From assembly GCA_018398575.1 (NCBI GenBank), contig JAGTXZ010000003.1, positions 1,798,001 to 1,862,000 of the forward strand: DNA of 64,000 bases, given 5' to 3'. The notes below the pieces were generated by a model. That model was not told the DNA's origin and searched no databases. It worked only from the letters and a program-made list of their open reading frames with translations. A program made the translations under genes and the position numbers. Below, piece by piece: positions 10,693 through 24,400 of the stretch. Every line of letters begins with the position of its first letter. Position 1 is the first letter of the stretch. Source of the DNA: Ampelomyces quisqualis. Taxonomy: Eukaryota; Ascomycota; Dothideomycetes; Pleosporales; Phaeosphaeriaceae.

Positions 10693-11116
10693 TGTTATAA
10701 CCTATAAGCTGCTAGGCCTAGCCCTACTAAGAGCGCTCTCTCTTAAGTTAGAACAACTAGAGAGTACACTTTACACTATACTACTAATTAGTTACTAGAT
10801 AAGCTACTTCTTCTACTCTCTTGCTTAATATAGAGCTAATAGAGTAGAATGCTCTTTTAGCTTTCTTTAATTCTATAGAGTACGTAGAGCACATAAAGTA
10901 AAGGTAGAACCTCTTTAGTACATAAGAACTATAATAAACTCTTATAGATTATTATGTTTAACTTATATTATAGACGCTTAAGTTAGTAACTAGCTATTTA
11001 ACTATTATTACTCTTTTTAGAAAGCCTTAGCCTTTACTGTCTTAGTAACAATACTCTATATATCTAAAGTAACTCTATACTTATCTGCAAAAACTAACTT
11101 TAGCTATACTTCTAGT
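10693..11116 (+). repeat. Truncated family-A LTR
   Basis: The segment begins TGTTATAACC and aligns along about 420 bp with the two family-A LTRs at 18059 and 41165. It loses similarity near CTTCTAGTA, so the last ~50 bp of the LTR, including the CA end, are missing. It shows this family inserted at least twice in the island. Confidence 0.75.
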
Positions 11117-13279
11117 ATAAGAGAGCTAACTCTTAGGGTAGTTGCTAAAGTATAAAGGTTGTAAATTTGATACTTATAGCTAATACTAGGTCCTAGAGAT
11201 TTTATAGTAGCTATCTAGACTCTAAAAGTTCTAGTTTAGAGCAGTATTTTAGTTTTAGGCTCTAGACTTTTTGTAGTGCTCTAGCGCAGAAGGTGCTAGG
11301 CTCTTCTGTTCTAGGACCTAAGGTTTTTACGTAACTAAGAGATTTTCTAGGTAGTAGCCTGTTATAATATTTCTTTACTCTAGCGCTAGTATATAGTAAG
11401 CAAGAGCGCGTTACACTAAAATAAAAACAACTCTACTTAGAATAATAGTTCTATATCCTTAACTTTCTTTTTAGATAGTACTATATACTATTTTAAGCTG
11501 CGCATTCTATACTATAACCTACGCCTTACCTGTTATAGCGCACTAGCGTATTTTCTACTTTACTTTGTTATTTTTAGTAATACTAATTTTTCTATACGCC
11601 TTCCTAAGGAAGCGCACTTGCGCTAAGAGTCTTACTATAGTAAGTCTAACTTATTTTATAGTATCTAACCTTATTACTTATAGTAATAGAAGCTTTCTAA
11701 TATTATTATTAAGAGCGCGCTTAACCTACTATGCTATCTAGCCTACGTAATTCTCTAGCTAGAGGGCAAAGAGCATAAGTGCGTAATTACTCTTATAGAG
11801 TTAACTTATACTAGCTACAAGGTTAAGTATATTACCTATAGGCCTATAAGTTATTTTAGTATTCTTAATTTACTTACTCTTATTCTTATTTCTTTCTAAG
11901 TGCTAAACGTCTTTAAGATTGCAGTTATTTTACTTTGCAACGCGCTAGCTATTAACTTTAAGCTTAAGAAGTTATTAACTAGGCATTCTATAGCTAGTCT
12001 GCGCTTTAGTTTTGTTAAGAAGTTATAGGCTACTTAGGCAAAGTCGCGCAGTAATAATAAGTCTAGTTACTAAGAGCCTATATATAAGGTTATAGAACTT
12101 AATATACTAGTTAATATCTATAGCCTTCTCTAGTAGGTTATTACTAAGTAGAATTGTCTTAAGAAGCACGTTACAACTCTTATAGATACTATTCTCTAAG
12201 TTAAGAAAAATATAAGTTTCTACTCTTCCTATCCTTTATATAGCATTCTAGTAATATATCTTATTAGACCTATAAGGCTATATACTAGATTGCTAACCTA
12301 GGCTTCTAGATTAGCTAGAGTAATATTCTTCTTTAAGATAGTAACTTAGTTGTCTGCTACCTTAATACAATTAGCTTCTAAGCTTTTAGTGCCCTAGCTT
12401 ACTTTTCTAAGAATTCTAACGTTACCTTTAGTAATATGCTTGCGCTTAAGTGTAAAGCTATAGTCTAAGTTAATGCCAATTGTAAAGGTAGCTACCTTAG
12501 TTTATAGTGTCTACTAGTGTAGTATATTTAGGCGTTAAGTTAGCTAGCTTATATAGTAATAGAATATCTTACTATAGTAGCTGTCTTTTATTTCTTTACT
12601 ATAACTAACTCTTCTTTATATACTACTGCATTTTTACTAGTTACTAGAATATATAGGTCTATTCTTAGAATTCTTTTTAAAGTTTTTAGGTATTTGTACT
12701 TTCCTCTTTGTTTTGTTTTCCTAGTCTTCTTCTGTCTAGCTTAGTCTAGCTCTTAAGTTTTAGCGTTTTTTAGCTAACCTTCTTATCTTATTCTTTATCT
12801 TAGCTAGAGTTGTATTTTAACTTCTAGTAGAATTATTATAGTAGTAGCTAACCTACTACTTTTTCTTCTAGTAGTCTATTTTATTATAGGTTACCTTGCT
12901 ATATATTGCTAATTTCTATAGGCTCTTAAGTCTATTCTTTCTTAAGTCTAGCTTAAGACTATAGTAGTAATAGTTATCTACCTAGTTCTTTAGCTTTCTT
13001 TTACCTAGACTTTCTCTAAGAAATACTCTAACAATAGGTTCCTGTCCTAGTCTAGACTCTACTCTTATAGTCTTAGTGTAGGTTTATTTAAGAAAGTTGC
13101 GTTAGTGCCTTAAGTCTTCTAACGTCTAGAGCCTAGGCTTAAGCTAGAATTATAATAGCTATAAGATATCTTTCTAGTCTCTTCTACAGCTCTTACTTAA
13201 CTCTTTTCTCTCCTCTTTCTCTACTATCTACTTCTATAGGTAGTTTAGGCTGTTTATTAGAGCTTCTCTTCTAGAAGCT

Positions 13280-15270
13280 TTTTAAGTATTCTAGTATTGT
13301 TATAGTTCTTAGCTTCTATTCTGTCTAGCTATTACTATAGGGCTGCAGTGTCTTTTACGTTTCTCCTAGGTTCTTATATAGGTTCTGCATAACCTGCCTA
13401 TTTAACTAAGTACTAAATTTACGTTCTATAGCCTTATCTCTTTTATTAGTCTACTATAATATCTTTAACCTAGTACTTTTTACTATTAGCGTTACTGTAG
13501 TTTATTACTGTATCTAGCTACTAGTTATTAGATTTTTAATCAAGGAGTAGGTTTCTACTATTAGGTTTTAGGTAGTCTATATAAAACTTTAGGTAGACTC
13601 TAAAAGAAGTGCTTAGTTCTACTACGTATAGGAAAATAACTCTTGTAACAGTATATTTCTTATTCTTCTAATCTAGCTTCTTTAAAGGCTGCTTGTTAGA
13701 TATAGAAGCTTTGTATTACAACTAGACCTTATTCTCTACTCTATACTCTAGAGATTTCTGCTAATAATAGTTAGCTTACTATTTCTATTCTTATTATACC
13801 TCTACTAATCTTACTTGTACGTAGCTAATTGTAACAAAGCAGGCGCACAGCCTTTGTAGCCTGCTCTTGCTTATAGTACACTAGAACAATACTAGCGTCT
13901 AGCACTATATATATATTATACTACGCAAGAAATTCTACTTTTAGAATTCTTGTGCTTACCTCTTGGCTGCGGCTTGCAGCGTTAGTATAAGTAGGAGAAA
14001 TTACGTAGTATTAATTTTAAAGGCAGGGCGCCTATCCTATTACATAATTCTAAAGCTACTCTAAGGTCTAGGGTTTAAGCCTGGCTGCAGCTAGTTGTAT
14101 CACTCTAGCTTAAACTACATGTGTAGTTAGAGTTCGCAGATATATTTTCTTACTAGCCTTAAGCCTCTTAGGACAAGAGCTTTTAAGGAGGGGGATAGTG
14201 TAACAAAGCAGGCGCATAGCCTTTGTAGCCTACTCTCGCTTATAATATACTAGAACAATACTAGTGTCTGGCACTATATATATATTATACTACGCAAGAA
14301 ATTCTAGCTTTAGAATTCTTGTGCTTACCTTTTGGCTGCGGCTTGCGGCGTTAGTATAAGTAGGAGAAATTACGTAGTATTAATTTTGAAGGCAGGGCGC
14401 CTATCCTATTACACTAATAGTGTTCTTAAACTTTTCTACTATAGCTTTTGCTACAGCTATTTTATTCTTTTTAGCTTTTTATTAATAGTAAAGGCCTTAA
14501 GTGTTGTCTACTTAGACTAGATCTATATTGTACCTATACTAAAGAAAGAATAGGCTAACGCTAGTAGAAGCTAAGTTTCTACCTGTAATAGCTATCTAGG
14601 CTACTAGACACAAAGAAGCCTAGTTAGTTTAGTCTTAGTTTACAAAGGCTTATAGGTAAGCTTCTACTATACTATTTATTCTTTCTATAGCTCTATTACT
14701 TTGTAGGTAGTAGGTAGTAGAGATCTATCTTTAAATTCCTAGGTCTCTATATAGCATCTCCTAGAATTAGCTAGTAAATTATAATTCTCTATCTAAAACA
14801 ATAGTATTAGAGAGCTAATAGTACGCTACAACCTTTTTAAGAAACGCTATTACTACAGTTTATACCTTAAGATTAGAGAGTAGTACTAGGACTAAGTCTT
14901 TACTTAGCCTATCTATTATAACTATTAAGTAGCGTATACTATAGCTTAGCAGAAGCCTAACAATAAAGTCTATAGACAGTTCCTTCTAGATCTAGTATAG
15001 GAGTAGAAGCGGTTAGAGTAGTCCCTGTTTTAGTTTCTTCTAGAGTTTAGTTTAGCTACATATTATGTAGTTTTATATATACTATCTAATACTTAATAAT
15101 ATACTAGGCTAAAATTAATCCTAAGCAAGTATAGCGTAAGTATTTTCTCTTTCTAGGTATCTAGCAAGTAGGGAGTTATAGTAGTCGCTAAAAATCTTAG
15201 TCTATAGTTCTTTGTTATAGAGTACCTATTTCTGCCTCTAATAGAGTACGTTAGGAAAATTTAAGATTAA
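13280..15270 (-). mobile_element. Degenerate Ty3/Gypsy chromovirus D (integrase to chromodomain)
   Basis: Read on the minus strand with stops ignored, the sequence gives an integrase core (about 14420-15050), then a GPY/F-like post-integrase module (about 13560-13800), then a chromodomain remnant with YLVK.AGYAEP.WEPRR spacing (about 13280-13480). A TRIM-like element interrupts it between integrase and GPY/F. Reverse transcriptase was not found above 15270, where the composition changes, so the 5' part is missing or replaced. Its LTRs were not identified. No intact protein remains. Confidence 0.7.
13830..14413. mobile_element. TRIM-like miniature LTR element, 584 bp
   Basis: Two direct repeats of 215 bp (13830-14044 and 14199-14413), each starting TGTAACAAAG and ending CTATTACA, flank only 154 bp. 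A purine-rich tract AAGGAGGGGGATAG directly precedes the second repeat, as expected of a polypurine tract. The 5-bp duplication CTAAT flanks the unit (13825-13829 and 14414-14418). There is no coding capacity, so it must be mobilised in trans. It retains TGG and CGG trinucleotides that the surrounding sequence has lost, so it is probably younger than its host element. Confidence 0.85.
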
Positions 15271-16110
15271 TCTAATTAGCCTAATTACTGCGACCTGCAG
15301 CGGCCTAACAGCAATACTGTCTACTAGACAATTTGCTAAAGTTGCCCTACTTACTTCTAGTTGCTAGCAACCTAACAGCAACCTAATAGCAAGTTGCCTG
15401 TATTACCTGTGTTGCTAGTATTGCTAGTGTTGCTAATGTTGCTAATTTTACTTACGTGACTGTATTGCTGTATATTTTAGATTACGTAATTGTTTTAAAA
15501 ACTCAAAATATAGAACAAAATCTCCTCTCTAAAATGCACTATTTAGAATTTTAATAGCTAGTCTAGTTATTAAGATATCGCGCGTTAAAGTTATGAACTT
15601 TTTTAAAAAAAACTTTAAAGTACGTTTAAGACAAGAGATTTACGCGCCCACACATGTTATATTATAATAAAATTGTTCTAAAGTAAAATTAGCTGTTTAG
15701 TTACTATTTTTTAAAAAAAATATAATATATTATCTAATTAAAGTGCTAGAGCTTTAGCGAAAACAAGCCTTAGCAAAGAACATTAAAATCTACAAACTTT
15801 ACTGCCTTGCATCTCAACAACGAGAGCAGCTATAAGAAATCTAAAAAGTGCGTTTTAAAGAGAAAATCAAGCTCTATATTTTAGGTTTTTAGGATAATAA
15901 CGTAATAGCGCGGGTGGGGCAGGTGGGGCAAGTGGAGCGGGTGGAGCAGTTTGAGCGTTTCAGGCTAAATAGGCAGCCAGAACAAATAGGGGACTCTAGG
16001 GACAGTCAAGTACGGTCGAGAACCGTCTAGTCAACTGTTCTAACAGTGTCGTGGATGTTGCCAACTCCAACAACGTTGAATTTTCCTAACGTTATACTAA
16101 AAAGTCTAGA
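15271..16110. other. Less-mutated segment inside the island, with short tandem repeats
   Basis: Parts of this stretch keep TCA, CCA and TGG (for example around 15990-16080), unlike their surroundings. It holds a 9-bp tandem repeat, four units of TGTTGCTAR-like sequence (15410-15445), and a G-rich ~10-bp repeat of GGTGGGGCA type (15912-15948). It may be a younger, unassigned insertion. No TIRs, TSD or coding motifs could be fixed. Confidence 0.4.
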
Positions 16111-16219
16111 GTAGTGCACTATATAATAGGGTTGCATATTTCCTAATATTACTTTTTTTATTACTCTTCTACTTCTTATTACTTGTCTAATTCTTAAAAC
16201 ATTAGATTCTTAAGCTAGT

Positions 16220-18058
16220 TAGAATAGCAAAATTATTAGAACCTAGAAGCTTAAGTAGATTCTAAACACTCTTAGCGCTGTATTAGAATCTTATAGTTAG
16301 TAATTATAGTGTAGAATAGTTTTGTTACACGTCTTCTTTAGTAATTGCGTATTTTATAACTATAATCTTTTAGATTGTTTCTGCTCTAAGCCTATACTAT
16401 TAATCTCTTAGAATGTCTCTTGCAGTATTAAACAAGCGCTTAATTCTAACTTCTGTAAGCTGTATAGCTAGTACGTCTTTAGCTACCTAGGCTAGGCGTA
16501 AGTACGTTTCTACGTTAGCCTACTACTTAACAAGTATATTTAATAAATTCTTGTAATCTTTTTTACTACTTAGAGAAGTACTAAGGTAGTAGAGAGCTTT
16601 TGTATAGAGTAGTCTAATACTTATATTAGTTTTATAAGAGAGATTAGTACTTAAACTACTAGACTATATTGTTTAGAAGAAAGGCCTTCTAAACTACTAG
16701 TGTTTAGGTAAACGCTATAGTTGCAAAGAATAAACTAGAGTATAGTTTCTGTTTATTACTACAGAGTTGTTTTTGTATTAATTAATATAGTCTAGAAACT
16801 AACGCTAGTATATACGTTTAAAGTCTAGTTTCTATATATCTCTCTAGGTGTTATTAGCAGTACGCTGTAATAAACCTATATAATAAATATAGTCTCTACT
16901 TTATATATAGTAAGCTTCTAGAATAAATTAAGGATAGTTATAACATTATAAAGATATCCTTATGTCTTATCTATGCGTAAATAATACTTTAATAACTTCT
17001 TCTTACCTTTCTCTACTACTAACTTTACTATTACTAGCTACTTCTTATAATAGCTAGTCTTATTCTTCTTAGAAGATAGCTTAGTTGTTATTTAATCTAA
17101 AAAGTTAAAAAGTCTATTGTATATTAACTAGATAAAGAGAGCCTAAGGTATGTTACTTTTACTAATTCTGTTAGTAGCTATTTTAAAGTTTACTAGTATA
17201 CGTGTTATTACTCTAAAGTGTAACTACTTAGTAAGTGCTAGCTAAAGCCTTTTAAGGTCTTTAAAGTCTGCAACTGCGTTATTATTCTATAAATTACTAC
17301 TACTACCTTATAGAGCCTAATTAAGTGTAATCTCTTACTCTAGCTACTTATTAATATAAGTAGCTAAGAAGCAGGCGCGCTTGCATATATTATAGGTTAA
17401 ATTCTATCTAGTCTTAACATCTTAGATTACATAGAGTTAATTTTTTAGCAGTATATTAGATTATACCTTTAGGAATTGTTTAAAATATTAAAGAAACAAA
17501 TTAATAGTAATATAAATTGCCTAGATCTAGAAAGAGCTTAGTGCGTAATAAAGAATTGTAATAAAGAGTGTAACATACCTTTTGTAATAAGTTTAGCACT
17601 AATATACTATTATTAATCTAGTAAACGTAATAGCGTTATAGCTACTAAGCCTCTTTAATCTTAGGTAAGGCTGTTAGCCTTAGGTAGGCTATAATGTCCT
17701 GCACTACTAGGTTAATAATATAAGTAAGGTATAGTATAGTATTTTCCTTTGCGTTCTAAGAAACCTCCTTATTAGTAAGATTGCTTTCTAGGCTTCTACT
17801 AAAGGTCCTGTTGTTTAAAGCGTTATTGCAGGTAACTACTAGTAATTGTTTTAATATTTTTGTATTTTTAAGTACCTGCATAAGATTAGTTGCTATAGAA
17901 ACTCTAGTGTGCTGCCTACGTAAGGGCATAAAATCTAATAGAACTTTTCTTATTTGCTAGCTTATATTAATATAATAGGCTTTAATAGCTAAAAAGCTTA
18001 GGTAGTTAGTAGTAGACTAGGCGTTAAGGGCAATTAAGATTTTTGTTAACTTGCTAAG
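16220..18058 (-). mobile_element. hAT transposase remnant, 3' half
   Basis: The minus-strand translation contains the hAT C-terminal dimerisation motif (about 16412-16483, ending RLFNTARD) and, upstream, a W.LTY...KR-like block at about 17330-17420. Nearer 17850-18058 lie blocks resembling the catalytic core. Many stops are present. The sequence stops at 18058, where a family-A LTR begins, and its reading continues at 41640 beyond that element. The termini of the hAT element were not identified. Confidence 0.75.
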
Positions 18059-21000
18059 TGTTACAACCTATAAGCTACTAGGCCCTAGCCCTACTAAAGC
18101 GCTTTCTCCTAAGTAAGAATAACTAGAGAGTATACTCTGCACTACACTACTAATTAGTTACTAGACTAAGCTGCTCTTTCTGCTCTCTTACTTAACACAA
18201 AGCTAATAGAGCAGAATACTCTTTCTACTCTTTCTAATCTTATAGAGTATATAGAGCACACAGAGTAAAGGTAGAACCTCTTTAGTATATAGGAACTACA
18301 ATAAACCCTTATAGATTATTATATTTAACTTATGTTACAGACGCTTAAGTTAGTTATATTAAGCTATCTAACTATTGTTACTCTTTTTAGAAAGCCTTAG
18401 CCTTTACTGTCTTAGTAACAATACCCTCTGTATCTAAAGCAACTCTGCACCTATCTGCAAAAACTAACTTTAGCTATACCTCTAGTCTACACTAGTATTC
18501 TTATTGTTTACTACTAGACTAATAGTCTTAACACTTTAAACACTCTTATAATAAGCAGTAATATTACAATAGATATACCTAAGCATTTCTAAGTAGGACA
18601 ACCTAGACTTAAGGTTAACAAACCTAATCTCTACTATAGAGACTATAATAAACTTAAGATCTAGATCCTTTAGTTTAATAGGCACTTCTATATAGAAGAT
18701 AATAAGATTAAGGATAATAATAAAGTTATTCTTACTACAACTTACATAAAAGGCAACGCTAAGAAATAGGTACTTCTAATTATTTAGAAGTATATAGACA
18801 ATAATATTATAGACGCAAATAATACTAACCTTATAGAAGACTAGTAAGCGTTTAAGACACGCCTATAATAGATCTTCTTACCTCTTAAGGAATCTGTAAT
18901 TGTAGAACAAAAAATCTAAAGTCTAAAACAAACCTAATTAGCTGCTAACTATACTAATATTTTTTAATAATATACTAAACAAATCTAGTAAGATAACACT
19001 ACTCTAATGCGTATATATAAACAAGGCCTTAAGGCTGCTATATAAGCTAAACTTATGCGTAGCAGAATATATATTACTACTCTTAAAGAACTTTAGAATA
19101 AAGCTATTTGCCTAGATAACAAACTCTATAAATTAGCACTTAAAGATAGGTTATACTCCTTACGTCTACTGCAAGAACACAAAGGATTTTGCCTAAACAA
19201 AAGATATTAGAGACAAACACAACTAAATAAAGAATAATAGCGCTACTACTCTAGATAAGAAACTTATTAACTATGCCTACTAAGAGCATACTTAGGGTAC
19301 AGACCTAAAGCTATGCACTTAGACAACCTTAACAAAGGCCTAGAATAGAAAAGTTACTTAAAGAAACAACTACTAGAAGATAAGCCTAATAAGAACAAGA
19401 TTACTTGTTATAACTATAATAAGGTTAGATATTACGCGTAAGACTGTTGCTCTAAGAATAAAGTTACACGCTAGCTTAACGTATTAACTAATACTTTAGA
19501 AGAAGATATTAAAGAATAGATTATAATTAAGGATTAACCTATTGTTTAAATAACTAATAGACTACTAATAATAAGATAGACAGAAGACACCTCTACTATA
19601 TTAACTAATAACTAGGTCTTAACTAACGCTGCGTTATTCTATAACTAGAAGCAGAACTATAATATTAAACAATTCTAACAAATAGAACTACTTCTACTAC
19701 AAATACAACAAAACATTTATAACTAGTACAACTAAACTAACAAAGTTAACTAGAAATAGATAGAATAATGTTACTAATCTTTATAAGCCTATTATACTCT
19801 TTAGATAAACAAGTACTCTCTAAGTATAGATAGAGTTATAGAGAAGGAATAATTGCTATACCTAGGAAACAGAGTCTATAAGACATAGGATTAACAACAG
19901 ACTACAAAAGTCTACAATACCTAGGAAGACTAAGAACTTACACTAGACAAGCTAGACATACACTTATTACTAGCTAGCCCTAAACTAGTGCGCTAGAATA
20001 CAATAGTTAGAGGATTGTGTCTAAAGACAGACGCAGTTAAACTATATAAGACGTACTGTAACTTATACATAAAGCAGACATACTATACTAATAATAGACA
20101 AGTATTAGTACTAAGCCCTATACCTATAGAATACTAGGATAGGAAGGCAAATAAATTGCATTAAATCCTACTTATAGATAAATACCTATAGGATCTTTAT
20201 AATCTAAAACACAGACTTCTATTATAGATAGCGTGCAATAGCAACTACTACTTAACATACTATAGTAGTAAAGTTAACTAATACTTTCCTTAGTAGAAGA
20301 AACTTTATAAGTACTGATAGTATAATTGCCCTAAGAATACTTACGTAAATTACCTATACAACAAATAAAGTGTAGAAAGTTTTCTTAACATATTAAAGAA
20401 AGAAAGTATATCTAATAGAATACTTGTTAACAGCAGCTATATAAACTATACCTAGTAGTTCTACCTATAACTAGAATACAAGAAGCATTACAATAACAAA
20501 GAAACTAATAGATATAGAAAAAATAAGTCTTTTTTAGAGTTAACTCTAGACTCTAGAAAGAGACCTAGAGCTGTAACGCAATTAACTTAGCTAAGCTTAT
20601 AAAACTTATAGTAAGAGTTAATAGAAAAAGAATAAAGGCACTTCTAGATTTAGGATTATAAGTAAACTACATTTTAGGCAATACCTTATTAAGAGCTAGG
20701 CTCTAACTTTACTAGAAATAATAATTATATAAACTTTATATTGCAAATAGAGAATAGATGCCTAATAAGTTACTTATTAGATATAAGACTACTACAGAAC
20801 TTAATATCTAAGGAACTAAACAGGAAATATACCTAGACGTCTTTTAATTAGCTACCTACAACATTATATTAGGATTCTATAGTTTAGAGAGAATAGCCTT
20901 TAAATTAACTAAGAGAAGAGATCTATCTCTCTAGGGAATTACATTAATACAACAGATTCTAAGCCTACGCATTAGCAGCATTTAATAGTAGATAAGAAGA

Positions 21001-21059
21001 CAATTAATAATATTACTTTAACTAAAACGCAGTTAAAGACATAACTAGTTAACTTAGAC

Positions 21060-21481
21060 TACGCTGGAAAATAGGGTTTAGGATACACTACTATAGGTAT
21101 AGGTTAGGTAGGGTTGCACAGGTAATAGGTAGAGGTAAGGGTTAGGTCGCACGTGCCATGTAGGTAGGGTTAGGTTAGGTCGCACAGACTAGGGGTAAGG
21201 GTTAGGTTAGGTTACCAGGGTTAGCACAGACTACTAGGGTTAGGTTACTAATAGTTTGTTGTGATAAATTAACGTAATAACTCTAAATTAACCCTTAATT
21301 ATTGCTTAGTAATCTAGTCTTGGCATAACGTTATAACCTAACCCTAACCTAAGGCCTGTGCGACCTAACCCAACTCTACTACTAGCGCTAATTTTTTTAG
21401 CGTGGGTAGGGGTTAGGTTAGGGTTAGGTAGCTCTACTTCGAACCCTACCTAACCTCTACTCTAACCTATCTACTAGCGTA
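21060..21481. mobile_element. MITE with telomere-like GGTTAGG repeats, 422 bp, 8-bp TSD
   Basis: The duplication ACTTAGAC flanks it (21052-21059 and 21482-21489). The ends form a short inverted repeat, TACGCTGG against CTAGCGTA (one mismatch). The interior carries many TTAGG/TTAGGG-like units, in one orientation at 21100-21240 and the opposite at about 21340-21375, then again forward near 21410. It retains TGA, TGG and CCA trinucleotides, so it inserted after most RIP of the host retrotransposon. It lies between the protease and reverse transcriptase regions of chromovirus A. Confidence 0.75.
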
Positions 21482-24400
21482 ACTTAGACAATTAAGGAAG
21501 AAATACTAATACGCTACAAGTTTTAGAGAAACGTATAACTTCTAACATACCTAAGAAATATAGAAAGTTTAAGAAACTATTCTTAGAAGAAACAGGTCTA
21601 GAAGCACTGCCTAAGCATTAGGAGTAGGACTACAAAATTGTCTTAGAAGAAGAGAAAAGGCTAACCTTTAGATTAATCTATAGAGTATTAGAAAAAGAGC
21701 TAGAAGCGCTCTAAGAATATATCTAAGTAAACCTAAAGAAAAGTTTTATCTAAGTATTAGAATTACTAGCTAGATAGCTAATTATATTTGTACTAAAGAA
21801 GAACAGTAAACTACAACTATATATTAACTTTTAGAAACTTAATAACATTATAGTTAAAAATAAATACTTACTACCTAATATTTTAGAACTATAGAATTAA
21901 CTAGCCTATGCAAAGATTCTTATAGTATTAGATCTAAGAGGCGCGTATAACCTTATACGCATAAAGAAAGGCAAAGAATAAAAGATAGCGTTTAGAACAC
22001 ACTACAGCTACTATAAGTACTTAGTAATACTATTTAGTCTTACTAATACTCTAGTAACATGTTAAGTACTTATTAACAACGTGCTTTAAGAATACCTTAA
22101 CATATTTATTATTACATACCTTAATAATATCCTTATCTATTTAGAAAATAAGAAGAAACATATAGGATATGTTTATACAATTTTAACGCTACTAAAAAAG
22201 TTCTTTTTAGTAGTAGACTCTAACAAGTATAAATAGTACTAGGAAGAAGTAGAATTCCTAGGGTGCATAGTTAGAAAGAATAGAGTATAAATAAGTAAGA
22301 ACAAGATTAAAGTTATTAGAGATTAGCTAACGCCTACTATAGTTAAGGATGTCTAATCTTTTTTAGGCTTTGTTAACTTTAATTAATAGTTTATTTAAAA
22401 CTTCTTACTAATTGCTACGCTACTTACTAAACTTACATAAAAAGATATACCTTAGAAGTAGATAGAAGAATAAATTTAGGTATTTAAGACGCTTAATAAC
22501 ACTTATATAGCACTACTTGTTCTTATTGTATTTAGAAGCAGAGAACTGCTTAGATTTAAAACTAACGTATTAGATTTAGCAATTAGAATGTATACAAAAC
22601 AAGAACAAGATAAGAAATAGTATCTAATAGCCTACTATTTACAAAAGTTTATACTACTAAAAGAAAATTACAACGTATATAACAAAGAACTACTTGCAAT
22701 TATAGTAGCACTTAAATATTAGAAAATCTACATAGAGAGTTAATTAGATCTAATAATATACTTAGACTATAAAAACCTAATAACCTTTACTACTACTAAA
22801 GTACTTAATTAAAGACAAGTATAATAGTTAGAGATGTTAGGACAGTACAAGTTTAAAATTATCTATACACCTAGAAAAGATAAAAGTAGAGCAAACGCTC
22901 TTAGCTAAAGATTAGATATTACTAGAACTAAAACTATTAACAGCTTAAGTATCTTTAAAACATAAGATAATAGATATCTTAGACTAGCAAAATATATTAA
23001 TAATCTAACTATAAAGATTAGAATTAATATCCTAGAAGAATTATAGAAATTAATTATACAACAATACTATAATAACACAGTACACAGTTATTCTAGAGTA
23101 AGCTAAACTATAGAACTAATTTAACAAAACTACTAGTTTAGAAATATAAAGAATAAAGTAAGCGCTTATAGTAAGAAATATATAGACTGTTAACGTAACA
23201 AACATAGTACACACGCATCTTACAAAGAAATACAGCTAATAGAGCTCCTAACTAAGCCTTAGACTAACATATTAATAGACTTTGTAACAGAACTACTACT
23301 GTTAGAAAACCCTACTACAGGATTAGCCTATAACGCTATTATAGTTATAGTAGATTGCTTTACTAAATACGCTATAATGCTACTCTTTTAATAAGACTAT
23401 ACAGCTATTTAGCTAGCGCACGTACTTAAGAATAGACTTATTGGATACTATAGCATACTAAAGTTACTTATTAGTAATTAAGACAAACTCTTTACGTTAA
23501 ATTATTAGACTACTTTAATAGCAGAAATTAAGACGCAACAGAAGCTATTAACAGCTTACTATTCTTAAACTAATAGCTAAATAGAAAGAATAAATAAAAC
23601 TATAAAGACGTATCTTAAGATATATAGTAACTTGCAATAGACAAATTAGGTCTTGCTATTACTAATAGCATAGTTAGCCTATAACAACAAATTGTCTAAA
23701 GCTATAGGTAAGACGCTATACTTTGCAAACTATAGACAACACCTAAATCTCTTTATAAGAATATTACCTAGCCTAAAGGCTAAAGCTGCTATACAGATAG
23801 TAGAAGAAATAAAGAAAACCTATATTAAAATAGAAGAACAAATATAATACGCTTAGACACAGAGCATCTTATATATTAACAAAAAATAAAAAATAGTACT
23901 TTAGCTAAAAGAGAGGGATAAGGTGTATCTTTATACTAAAAATCTATACACAAAACAACTAAGCAAAGGACTTAACTACGTTAAAGTTAGATTGTTTTTA
24001 ATTTAAAAAAAAAACAGACTAGTTACATATATACTTAAGCTTCTACTAGATACAAAAATCTACTCTAGATTCTACGTAAGCCTACTAGAACTAGCTAACC
24101 TAAAAACACTGTTACAGCAAACCTTTTGCTATAAACTTAAAGAAGAAAATAAATTTAAAGTTAAGAAAATAATAACACACAGAGACAATAACTATTAAAA
24201 AGAATATCTAGTTAAATAGTTAGGGTACAACAACTTAGAAAACGCATAGGAACTAGAAATAAACTTTATAAACTGCTGCTAACTCTTAATATAGTATAAG
24301 TAACAGGTTTACCTAAGTATAAAGGCACGTAAGCCTCCTATACGTTGTTAACTATACTATCTATAGAACTCTAAGTAAAAGGCAATAAAGCTATTTTACT

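Noticed and set aside
14332..14520. 62-codon frame in the island
   Set aside because: It spans the end of the TRIM LTR and RIP-mutated integrase sequence, so it is a chance frame.
21090..21480. Interstitial telomere as a chromosome-fusion scar
   Set aside because: The repeats are degenerate, occur in both orientations, and lie within a unit with an 8-bp duplication and inverted ends, which fits a transposon better.
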